A stretch of 45,603 bases of DNA. Origin: Lachnospiraceae bacterium (GTDB lineage Bacteria > Bacillota > Clostridia > Lachnospirales > Lachnospiraceae). The position numbers and the translations under genes were made by a program. The stretch spans positions 1 to 45,603 of the forward strand of contig CAAFJI010000050.1 in assembly GCA_900763175.1 (NCBI GenBank), in the 5' to 3' direction. Shown piece by piece: positions 1 through 6,054 of this stretch; position 1 is the first letter of the stretch; each line of letters opens with the position of its first letter. The notes below the pieces were generated by a model. The model had not been told where the DNA came from, searched no databases, and worked only from the letters and a program-made list of their open reading frames with translations.

Positions 1-14
1 AAGGAGGAAAGAGT

Positions 15-1094
15 ATGAAAGAAAGTTTGTCAAAGAAAGAGACGCCAATGATCATTGGAGTGGGATTGATCATCGGAATTATCGCAGTGGCACTGGTGAA
101 ATTTGGAAACCCAGCAAACATGGGATTCTGTATTGCCTGCTTCCTGCGTGATACTTCCGGTGCACTGGGATTCCATTCCGCTGCAGCCGTGCAGTACATC
201 CGTCCGGAAATCGTGGGACTGGTTCTTGGTTCCTGTATCTTGTCACTTGCAACAAAGGAATTTAAGCCAAGAGGGGGCTCAGCACCTGTGACCCGTTTTG
301 TGATCGGAATGTTTGTTATGGTCGGATGCCTGATGTTCCTGGGATGTCCGTTCCGTATGATCCTGCGTCTGGCTGGCGGTGATCTTAACGCTATTTTTGG
401 ACTGTTTGGATTTGTAGCAGGTATCCTGGCAGGAGTATTTTTCCTGAAAAAGGGTTATACTTTGAAACGCTCTTACAAAATGCAGCCTGTAGAGGGCGGA
501 ATTTTCCCTGTAGTGGAAATCGGAATTCTGGTTCTTCTTATTGCAGCACCGGCATTCATCCACTTCACAGAAGCTGACGGTGGCCCTGGGGCAAAGCACG
601 CAGCAATCGCTATTTCTTTGATCGCAGGCATTCTGGTGGGGGCGATGGCACAAAGAACACGACTCTGTATGGTTGGGGGTATCCGTGACGTGGTTCTCTT
701 TGGAGAGTGGAAGCTTCTCCTTGGATTTATTGCTATTTTGATAAGTGCGCTGATCGGAAATATGATTCTTGGATATTTCAATCCTGGCTTTGCAGGACAG
801 CCTATTGCGCATACAGATGGACTTTGGAATGCCCTTGGAATGGCACTTGCAGGATTCGGCTGTGTACTTCTTGGCGGCTGCCCTCTTCGTCAGCTGGTAC
901 TTGCCGGAGAGGGGAATACAGATTCTGCCATTACCGTATTTGGTTTGATGGCTGGCGCAGCTGTTGCCCATAACTTTGGACTCGCTTCTTCAGGAGAAGG
1001 TCCTACTGCAAATGGTAAGATTGCAGTTGTAATTGGATTCGTGGTACTGTTTGTGATTGCAGCTGTGAATTCCATGCGTAAGTCTGAAGTGTAA
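15..1094 (+). CDS. yedE: YedE-family selenium-associated membrane transporter
   Basis: A 359-residue polytopic membrane protein of the YeeE/YedE (sulphur transport) superfamily, in the branch found with selenium-metabolism genes. The sequence has an internal duplication. The first half has FCIACFLRD (about residues 38-46) followed by GCPFR (about 110). The second half has LCMVGGIRD (about 217-225) followed by GCPLR (about 287). These paired Cys-containing loops between hydrophobic helices are typical of the family and probably line the substrate path. AAGGAGG at 1-7 lies 7 bases before the ATG, fixing the start. It is followed 17 bases later by yedF and then a DUF3343 gene; this trio is the usual selenium-linked neighbourhood. 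Selenium-compound uptake is a family-level inference; the substrate is not visible in the sequence. Upstream promoter and partners lie outside the window. Confidence 0.88.
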   Translation: MKESLSKKETPMIIGVGLIIGIIAVALVKFGNPANMGFCIACFLRDTSGALGFHSAAAVQYIRPEIVGLVLGSCILSLATKEFKPRGGSAPVTRFVIGMFVMVGCLMFLGCPFRMILRLAGGDLNAIFGLFGFVAGILAGVFFLKKGYTLKRSYKMQPVEGGIFPVVEIGILVLLIAAPAFIHFTEADGGPGAKHAAIAISLIAGILVGAMAQRTRLCMVGGIRDVVLFGEWKLLLGFIAILISALIGNMILGYFNPGFAGQPIAHTDGLWNALGMALAGFGCVLLGGCPLRQLVLAGEGNTDSAITVFGLMAGAAVAHNFGLASSGEGPTANGKIAVVIGFVVLFVIAAVNSMRKSEV

Positions 1095-1111
1095 GAAAGG
1101 AGAGAGTGAGA

Positions 1112-1318
1112 ATGAAGAAGATAGATGCAAGAGGACTTTCCTGTCCGGAACCGGTGATTCGTACGAAAAATGCGCTGGCTTCTGGCGAAAAAGCTTATAC
1201 CGTAATGGTAGATAACGTAACAGCAAAGGAAAATGTTTCCCGTTTTGCTATGCATCAAGGTTATCAGGTGTCTGTAAAAGAGGATGGGGAGGATTTTATT
1301 CTGACCCTGGAGAAATAA
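1112..1318 (+). CDS. yedF: TusA/SirA-like sulfurtransferase-family protein YedF
   Basis: A 68-residue protein of the TusA/SirA family. The N-terminus carries DARGLSCPEPV, containing the family's CPxP motif, in which the cysteine can carry persulfide or perhaps selenium. The length equals a single TusA domain. Larger YedF proteins have an extra C-terminal DsrE-like domain, which is absent here and may be functionally replaced by the next gene. I start at ATG 1112 because AGGAG (1098-1102) is 9 bases upstream; an in-frame GTG at 1106 is too close to that site. The stop codon shares one base with the start of the DUF3343 gene, implying translational coupling. A role in intracellular selenium or sulfur trafficking is inferred from family and neighbours. 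Confidence 0.85.
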   Translation: MKKIDARGLSCPEPVIRTKNALASGEKAYTVMVDNVTAKENVSRFAMHQGYQVSVKEDGEDFILTLEK

Positions 1319-1560
1319 TGGAAGAGTATATTGCCACCTTTTTTTCCCATTTCGGTGCCATGTCTTTTAAGAAAAAATGCGACCAGGAGGGGTATCCGGC
1401 AGTGATCATGCCGGTACCGAGAAACCTAAGCTCCTCCTGCGGAACCTGCGTGAAATTCACAGGGAAAGCAGAGGCTGCACGGAACTGGCATTCTGATGAA
1501 ATCGAGCAGATTGCAAAGGTATTGGAAAACGGGATGTTTCGGGTGATATGGCATAGTTAA
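1318..1560 (+). CDS. DUF3343 putative Se/S carrier-like protein
   Basis: An 80-residue protein matching the small DUF3343 family, often encoded after yedE and yedF. It opens with a short beta-strand segment (EYIATFFSHFGAMSF), then a conserved basic/proline patch (MPVPRNLSSSCGTCVKF). The CGTC pair is a CxxC motif that could bind metal or carry a chalcogen. The ATG overlaps the last base of the yedF stop (TAATG), so it is probably translated by reinitiation. A carrier role acting with YedF is inference; the biochemical function is not known to me. A hairpin terminator follows within 60 bases, closing the three-gene unit. Confidence 0.78.
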   Translation: MEEYIATFFSHFGAMSFKKKCDQEGYPAVIMPVPRNLSSSCGTCVKFTGKAEAARNWHSDEIEQIAKVLENGMFRVIWHS

Positions 1561-1577
1561 AAGGGATGATAAAAGAC

Positions 1578-1616
1578 AAGAGGAACCGGCGAAAGCTGCT
1601 GGTTCTTCTTTTTTTA
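1578..1616 (+). terminator. Intrinsic terminator of the yedE-yedF-DUF3343 unit
   Basis: A 13-pair stem (1578-1590 with 1598-1610, three G.U pairs) with a 7-base loop runs into a T tract up to 1616. It lies 18 bases after the DUF3343 stop. Confidence 0.85.
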
Positions 1617-1676
1617 TAGACAGAGGGTTTAGAGGTTACTGTGATACAAGCAGAAATTTGCAAGGAACTGCTTTAT

Positions 1677-1705
1677 TTGCATATTCCGGCGTAATTTGCT
1701 AGAAT
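1677..1705 (+). promoter_or_regulatory. Promoter for the DUF3786 gene
   Basis: TTGCAT (1677-1682), a 17-base spacer and TAGAAT (1700-1705). A TG at 1697-1698 makes an extended -10. It lies just after the preceding terminator and about 45 bases before the start codon. Confidence 0.7.
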
Positions 1706-1751
1706 AAGGACAGGTTTTCGTAAATAAAAAGTGATTCAATAGGTGGAAAAT

Positions 1752-2387
1752 ATGAAGGAAAAAGATAAATCCAATTATGAACAGGTGAGAGAAACCTGGC
1801 GCTTGAAGTTTCTGGAGATGGATCAGGAGGTTCTGATCAGGAAATTTAATCTGGAGGCAGACGAGGATGCCCTGTATATCCTCTATTTTTCTAAAAAATT
1901 AAGAATCGACAGGAGAACCGGTGAGATCACAGACCAGGGAACTTCCCCAGGCTTTGACACAGCTATGACTATTTACAATACCTTCTACTATGCGAAGGAG
2001 CATCCGAAGTCATCTGGCAATCTGGTGGCTTTCCGCCAGGTAAAAAGGGTCTATCCATTTGAAGCGGCCTACAGAAGAACCATTATTTCCAGACTCCAGG
2101 AGACTTTTACAGGAAAAACGGCAGAACTGAAAAAAGCTTGTGAGCTTCTTGGTGGGACACCTCTTCCTCAGGGAGATGTGGGGTATGTGCTTCCGGTTTT
2201 TCCATTCCTGAATATCGCAGTCCTTTTTTGGGACGCTGATGAAGAATTTGAAGCGCAGGCTAATATGCTTTTTGATTCTGACATCACGGATTTCATGCAT
2301 GAGGAAAATGTAGTGTGTGTGGCTGCCGATGCGGTCTATTATCTCACAAAGGCAGCAGGACTTCCGACGTCAGAAATTTATGCCTGA
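1752..2387 (+). CDS. DUF3786 domain-containing protein
   Basis: A 211-residue soluble protein resembling the DUF3786 family of anaerobes. The recognisable part is the C-terminal half, with a run of hydrophobic strands (VLPVFPFLNIAVLFWD) followed by an acidic D-x-D-E-E segment and a predicted helical end. There is no signal peptide or membrane segment. The track frame opens with GTG at 1743, but AGGTGG (1741-1746) overlaps it and is correctly spaced 5 bases before ATG 1752, so I use the ATG. It has its own promoter and precedes a tiny membrane peptide. The function is unknown to me. In other genomes the family is seen near C1 or corrinoid genes, but nothing here confirms that. Confidence 0.65.
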   Translation: MKEKDKSNYEQVRETWRLKFLEMDQEVLIRKFNLEADEDALYILYFSKKLRIDRRTGEITDQGTSPGFDTAMTIYNTFYYAKEHPKSSGNLVAFRQVKRVYPFEAAYRRTIISRLQETFTGKTAELKKACELLGGTPLPQGDVGYVLPVFPFLNIAVLFWDADEEFEAQANMLFDSDITDFMHEENVVCVAADAVYYLTKAAGLPTSEIYA

Positions 2388-2405
2388 CTTTTAACGGGAT
2401 TCAGT

Positions 2406-2525
2406 ATGACAAACAGCGGATTGTTTGCAGGAGGTATCGTGATCACTATTTTGGTGTTGGCTGTTATATATGGAATCATTTATGGAGTGACAGCCAGATT
2501 GTATTACAAGATCGTGGAAAGATAG
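2406..2525 (+). CDS. Possible 39-residue single-pass membrane peptide
   Basis: A short frame of 39 codons, MTNSGLFAGG then a hydrophobic span of about 22 residues rich in I, V, L, ending in a positively charged tail (ARLYYKIVER). This is the layout of a small single-pass inner-membrane protein with a cytoplasmic C-terminus. It begins 18 bases after the DUF3786 stop. The ribosome site is weak (only GGGA at about 2398-2401), which lowers confidence. No family is recognised. Confidence 0.4.
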   Translation: MTNSGLFAGGIVITILVLAVIYGIIYGVTARLYYKIVER

Positions 2526-2569
2526 CAGCAATAACGTTTAAAAATTAAACATACCATCTTATGACAGGG

Positions 2570-2598
2570 TTGTATTTACCGATGTAAAGTGCTACAAT
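2570..2598 (+). promoter_or_regulatory. Promoter of azlCD
   Basis: TTGTAT (2570-2575), a 17-base spacer and TACAAT (2593-2598), with TG at 2590-2591 giving an extended -10. The expected transcription start, about 2605, falls inside the hairpin that follows. Confidence 0.75.
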
Positions 2599-2600
2599 GA

Positions 2601-2638
2601 AATAGCCTGGGAGACAAAAATGTATCTCCCAGGCTATT
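2601..2638 (+). other. Perfect 14-bp stem-loop at the expected 5' end of azlCD mRNA
   Basis: Bases 2601-2614 pair perfectly with 2625-2638 around a 10-base loop. No T run follows, so this is not a normal terminator. It lies between the promoter and the azlC ribosome site and may stabilise or regulate the transcript. Confidence 0.6.
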
Positions 2639-2673
2639 TGTGTCATTACATAAGAAACTGGAGGAAATTTCTT

Positions 2674-3399
2674 ATGAAAAAAGAGAGCTACAAGCAGGGA
2701 ATTACAGATGGGATCCCCATTGGATTGGGATATCTGGCTGTTTCCTTTACATTTGGTATGATGGCAATAAAGGGAGGACTTACAATCTGGCAGGCTGTGC
2801 TTATCTCCCTGACCAATCTTACCTCCGCAGGACAGTTTGCAGGACTGGATATTATCATAGCTGGAGGTTCCTTGTGGGAAATGGCCCTTACCCAGTTGAT
2901 CATTAATCTGCGTTATTGCCTGATGTCTTTTTCCCTTTCCCAGAAGCTGAGAAGAGATGAATCCTGGGCTCATAGATATGGAGTAGCCTTTGGCGTGACT
3001 GATGAAATCTTTGGTGTCAGTGCCAGTAAGCCGGGAAAAGTCAGTGCTTTCTATAACTATGGGGTTATGAGTGTAGCAATACCAGGTTGGACTTTAGGAA
3101 CTTTGCTTGGGGCTATTTCCGGCAGCCTTTTGCCTGATTTTATTATGAGCGCACTTGGTGTGGCTATTTATGGAATGTTCCTGGCTGTTATTATTCCACC
3201 TTCCAAAAAGAATAAAGCAGTATTTCTGGTTGTCCTTGGTGCTATGGCAGTGAGCTCTTTATTTGCCTGGGTGCCAGTATTGTCAAAGGTTTCTTCGGGA
3301 TTTGTGATTATTATAACGACGGTTCTGGTTGCTGGAATTGCTGCACGGCTTTGTCCAGTGAAAGAGGAGAACGAGAAGGAGGCAACTCATGATGCCTAA
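2674..3399 (+). CDS. azlC: AzlC family branched-chain amino acid exporter, large subunit
   Basis: A 241-residue membrane protein of the AzlC/BrnF family, the larger subunit of the two-component export system for branched-chain amino acids. The N-terminal signature region reads GITDGIPIGLGYLAVSFTFG, followed by SAGQF and INLRYCLMS, all typical of the family, within several hydrophobic helices. Only the ATG at 2674 has a good ribosome site (GGAGG 2660-2664, spacing 9); an upstream extension starting at 2620 would begin inside the 5' hairpin. azlD overlaps the 3' end by 11 bases, so the subunits are co-translated. The exact substrate cannot be read from the sequence. Confidence 0.9.
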   Translation: MKKESYKQGITDGIPIGLGYLAVSFTFGMMAIKGGLTIWQAVLISLTNLTSAGQFAGLDIIIAGGSLWEMALTQLIINLRYCLMSFSLSQKLRRDESWAHRYGVAFGVTDEIFGVSASKPGKVSAFYNYGVMSVAIPGWTLGTLLGAISGSLLPDFIMSALGVAIYGMFLAVIIPPSKKNKAVFLVVLGAMAVSSLFAWVPVLSKVSSGFVIIITTVLVAGIAARLCPVKEENEKEATHDA

Positions 3400-3706
3400 T
3401 GTTTATATTTATATCCTGATTATGGCTGGAGTTACGTATTTAATCCGTATGCTGCCTCTGGCTCTTGCGAAGAAAGAAATAACTAATCCGTTTATCAAAT
3501 CTTTTTTATTTTATGTGCCTTACGCATGCCTGGCAGCAATGACCTTTCCGGCAATCCTGTCGGCAACGGCAAGCGTGATCTCGGCAGTGGTGGGATTTGC
3601 AGTGGCGCTGATCGCAGCATACAAAGAAAAAAGCCTGCTGACAGTAGCACTTCTGGCTTGCGGGGCCGTCTTTATCGCAGAAAGAATCATGGCATTTGCA
3701 GCATAA
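3389..3706 (+). CDS. azlD: AzlD family branched-chain amino acid exporter, small subunit
   Basis: A 105-residue protein with about four hydrophobic segments, matching the small AzlD/BrnE subunit that partners AzlC. It contains the family-like TYLIRMLPLAL near residues 16-26 and FLFYVPYACLAAMTFPAI in the middle. The start lies inside azlC; AAGGAGG at 3376-3382 is 6 bases before ATG 3389 (a second ATG follows at 3392). The overlapping arrangement and small size are as expected. Transcription probably ends at the interrupted hairpin 3731-3841, which faces the convergent dapF gene. Confidence 0.88.
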   Translation: MMPNVYIYILIMAGVTYLIRMLPLALAKKEITNPFIKSFLFYVPYACLAAMTFPAILSATASVISAVVGFAVALIAAYKEKSLLTVALLACGAVFIAERIMAFAA

Positions 3707-3730
3707 AGGAATGCCACGGCTAAAAATGAA

Positions 3731-3841
3731 AAACAGGCTGTCTCCTGGAGCGTGCCCCAAAATCATTCCTGCAATCTGCACGCCCCATTTTGCAGAAAGC
3801 ATTTTTCAAACACACTCTACAAAAACGGAGGCAGCCTGTTT
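3731..3841. terminator. Convergent terminator stem whose loop contains a repeat element
   Basis: A 15-base arm (3731-3745) is complementary, with one G.U pair, to 3827-3841. Removing the repeat at 3746-3819 leaves a normal 7-base loop. Read from the minus strand the stem is followed by a T-rich tail (complement of 3730-3721), so it suits dapF; it may also serve azlD. Confidence 0.7.
3746..3819 (+). repeat. Palindromic dispersed repeat, short copy (A)
   Basis: About 74 bases with family ends GGAGCGTG at left and CACACTCT at right. The left body (CCCCAAAATCATTCCTGC...) matches the reverse complement of the right part of copy 5888-6000, and the right body (AGAAAGCATTTTTCAAACAC) matches its left part. 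No coding potential. It sits in the loop of a terminator stem. Confidence 0.8.
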
Positions 3842-3860
3842 ACTTATAGAGGAAAATGAA

Positions 3861-4715
3861 TTATTCCCCAAGAAAGCTTAAATCAATTTCACCATCAAAT
3901 ACGGTGGTGGCAGGTCCCGTCATGTAAACCTGTTCGTCGCTTTCATCCCAGAAAATATTCAGATCACCGCCAAGAAGCTTCACGGTAACCGGGGTGTCAC
4001 GGTCTACAAGGCCGTTTAGGATGGAGGCAACTGCAACGGCACAGGCACCGGTTCCGCAGGCAAGAGTCTCGCCGGAGCCACGCTCCCAAACTCTCATCTG
4101 CAGGGTGTGGCGGTCAATTACCTTTACAAATTCTGTGTTCACACGGTCTGGGAAATTTACATGGGATTCAAAGGCAGGCCCGATTTTCTCAATTTCCAGA
4201 TTGTCTACATCATCCATGTAAACGATGGCGTGAGGGTTTCCCATGGAAACGGCAGTAAAATGATAAGTGGTGCCGTTTACTTCAATAGGAGCATTGACCA
4301 CTGCCTCAGTAGTGGAAACGACCGGAATCAGGGAGGCCTGAAGAATAGGTGCACCCATATTCACCTTTACCATGCTTACTTTTCCGTCACGGATAGACAG
4401 GTCCAGGTATTTCACACCACTTTTGGTTGCTACGCTGATGCTGGTTTTGCTTACAATTCCGTAATCGTAGACATATTTGGCTACGCAGCGGATTCCATTG
4501 CCGCACATAGCGCCCTGAGAGCCATCCAGGTTATACATATCCATTTCGCAGTCTGCAATATCTGACGGCTTGATCAGGATCAATCCGTCAGAACCAATTC
4601 CGAAATGACGGTCACTTACAAATCTGGCTACTGTCGATGGATCCTTAACCGTTTCCTTAAAACAGTTTACATATACATAATCATTTCCAATTCCATGCAT
4701 TTTTGTAAATTTCAT
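3861..4715 (-). CDS. dapF: Diaminopimelate epimerase
   Basis: A 284-residue enzyme converting LL- to meso-diaminopimelate in the lysine and DAP-peptidoglycan pathway. The N-terminal KMHGIGNDYVYV is the family signature. The two catalytic cysteines lie in MCGNGIRC and ACGTGAC, and the phosphate/substrate loop SMGNPHAIVY is present. Its product feeds MurE encoded further on. Translation starts at the ATG complementary to 4713-4715, since its GGAGG site (complement of 4723-4727) is 7 bases upstream; an in-frame start further upstream would include the ribosome site. The gene is convergent with azlCD and has its own promoter at 4782-4810. Other lysine-pathway genes are not adjacent. Confidence 0.96.
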   Translation of the reverse strand: MKFTKMHGIGNDYVYVNCFKETVKDPSTVARFVSDRHFGIGSDGLILIKPSDIADCEMDMYNLDGSQGAMCGNGIRCVAKYVYDYGIVSKTSISVATKSGVKYLDLSIRDGKVSMVKVNMGAPILQASLIPVVSTTEAVVNAPIEVNGTTYHFTAVSMGNPHAIVYMDDVDNLEIEKIGPAFESHVNFPDRVNTEFVKVIDRHTLQMRVWERGSGETLACGTGACAVAVASILNGLVDRDTPVTVKLLGGDLNIFWDESDEQVYMTGPATTVFDGEIDLSFLGE

Positions 4716-4781
4716 AATAGTACCTCCTCGTTCCGGCAAAAATACTGCCTGAATCTCTGAATTATTTTATACTCCTTAAAA

Positions 4782-4810
4782 ATAATACCATATCACAAAT
4801 CTGTTATCAA
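4782..4810 (-). promoter_or_regulatory. Promoter of dapF
   Basis: On the minus strand, TTGATA (complement of 4805-4810), a 17-base spacer and TATTAT (complement of 4782-4787), about 70 bases before the dapF start. Confidence 0.65.
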
Positions 4811-4880
4811 AAAGTGAATTTTCCAAAATATTGAAAAAAATTGAGACGTATAGGGCATACATCAAAAATATTGCCTCAAA

Positions 4881-4925
4881 ACCGTGATGGATCTCTTGTA
4901 GAAAGCGCTTCCCAGGCACATTCTA
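4881..4925 (+). repeat. Degenerate one-ended remnant of the palindromic repeat (F)
   Basis: The segment GTGATGGATCTCTTGTAGAA through GGCACATTCTA aligns with the right half of the copies at 38265-38428 and 45384-45517 (GTGACGCACATCTTGCAGAA ... CACATTCT). No matching left end is recognisable. Confidence 0.5.
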
Positions 4926-4956
4926 ATCGAAAAAAATAAGGAATCTTATGGAAAGT

Positions 4957-4985
4957 CTTACATTTTTCATAAAAGCTGATAAAAT
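4957..4985 (+). promoter_or_regulatory. Promoter of the amino-acid ABC transporter unit
   Basis: CTTACA (4957-4962), a 17-base spacer and TAAAAT (4980-4985), with TG at 4977-4978 as an extended -10, about 74 bases before the start codon. Confidence 0.6.
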
Positions 4986-5058
4986 GGGGAAAAGATGAGT
5001 GAATGAATATGCGTATGGAATGCATAATTATTCTATGAAAAACGAGGAGGAAAAAATT

Positions 5059-5838
5059 ATGAAAAAATTAGTAGCTCTTGCACTTGGCACTGTAATGGCA
5101 GTTTCTATGACAGCTGGCGTATCTGCTGCGACAGTTGAGTCCAAAGATGACCTTAAAAATGCTACCATCGGTGTACAGCTTGGTACAACTGGTGATATTG
5201 ATGCAAGCGAATATGAGAAAGACGGCGCAACTGTTAAGCGTTACAGCAAAGGAAGCGAAGCTATCCAGGCACTTATAGCAGGTCAGATCGACTGTGTGAT
5301 CATTGATTCCCAGCCAGCTCAGAAATTTGTAGAAAATGCAGACGGACTGAAGATTCTTGACGAGCCATTTGTTGAAGAGGAGTATGCAATCTGCCTGAAA
5401 AAGGGCAATGATGATCTTCTTGAGAAAATCAACGGAGCATTAAAGGAACTGAAAGAGGACGGAACTGTTGATGATATTATGAACAACTACATTGGTGACA
5501 ACATTGGTGAAACACCATATGAGTCTCCGGAAGATGTTGACCGTTCCAATGGAACACTTGTAATGGCTACAAACGCAGAGTTCGAGCCATATGAGTACCG
5601 TGATGGAGATACTATTGTAGGTATTGATGCGGATATTGCACAGGCAATTTGCGATAAGCTTGGATATGAGCTTGAGATTGATGATATGGAATTTGATGCA
5701 ATTCTTGCAGCAGTACAGTCTGGAAAAGCTGATTTTGGTGCAGCAGGTATGACTGTTACAGAGGACCGTCTGGAGAGCGTTGATTTCACAGATACATATG
5801 CAAACGCAAGCCAGGTTATCATTGTAAAAGCTGACTGA
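5059..5838 (+). CDS. Amino-acid ABC transporter binding protein with permuted halves
   Basis: A 259-residue exported member of the bacterial type 3 solute-binding family (HisJ/GlnH type), but the order of its halves is reversed. After a signal peptide (about 1-23) residues 25-147 match the normally second half: a hinge strand plus KDDLKNATIGVQLGTTGD, AGQIDCVIIDSQPA and the final helix LKELKEDGTVDDIMNNYIG. A linker (about 148-164) leads into residues 165-259, which match the normally first half: LVMATNAEFEPYEY, GIDADIAQAICDKLG, GKADFGAAGMTVTEDR and VDFTDTYANASQVIIVK. The expected ligand residues are kept (Arg237, Thr43-44, Asp83). The signal peptide has no lipobox cysteine, unusual for a Gram-positive binding protein. 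The start is ATG 5059, with GAGGAGG 8 bases upstream. Permease and ATPase genes follow. The amino acid bound is not determinable. Confidence 0.9.
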   Translation: MKKLVALALGTVMAVSMTAGVSAATVESKDDLKNATIGVQLGTTGDIDASEYEKDGATVKRYSKGSEAIQALIAGQIDCVIIDSQPAQKFVENADGLKILDEPFVEEEYAICLKKGNDDLLEKINGALKELKEDGTVDDIMNNYIGDNIGETPYESPEDVDRSNGTLVMATNAEFEPYEYRDGDTIVGIDADIAQAICDKLGYELEIDDMEFDAILAAVQSGKADFGAAGMTVTEDRLESVDFTDTYANASQVIIVKAD

Positions 5839-5887
5839 TAGAAGGAATACAGTGTGAGCTGCCGGACCAGAAATGCTGACTGATGTA

Positions 5888-6000
5888 CTAGAGCGTGTTT
5901 GAAAAATGCTTTCAGCAAGATGTGCGTCACAGTTTGTGGGACTTTTGTCCCGCAAAATGGGGCGTACAGATTGCAGGAATGATTTTGGGGCACGCTCTAG
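5888..6000 (-). repeat. Palindromic dispersed repeat (B) between binding protein and permease genes
   Basis: A 113-base element bounded by perfect 10-base terminal inverted repeats CTAGAGCGTG (5888-5897) and CACGCTCTAG (5991-6000). The inner parts are also imperfectly complementary, with a GGGAC-TTTT-GTCCC hairpin in the centre. Its two ends are in the opposite order to the other copies. Confidence 0.85.
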
Positions 6001-6054
6001 GAGCCAGTAAACGGTTTCGGCAGTTTTCCTTATGCAGTAGAAAAGGGAAAAGAT

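Larger units (their letters stand above)
4716..5058. other. Divergent intergenic region dapF / ABC transporter
   Basis: This 343-base gap holds the dapF promoter, a one-ended repeat remnant (4881-4925) and the promoter of the binding-protein gene. It is very AT-rich and has no convincing coding frame. Confidence 0.6.

Noticed and set aside
4999..5058. Upstream extension of the binding-protein gene
   Set aside because: The added residues have no ribosome site and would bury the signal peptide; GAGGAGG is placed for ATG 5059.
5839..6054. Possible missing half of the binding protein by frameshift
   Set aside because: All frames after 5838 were inspected; the interval holds the repeat and no sequence like either half, so the permuted protein is complete.
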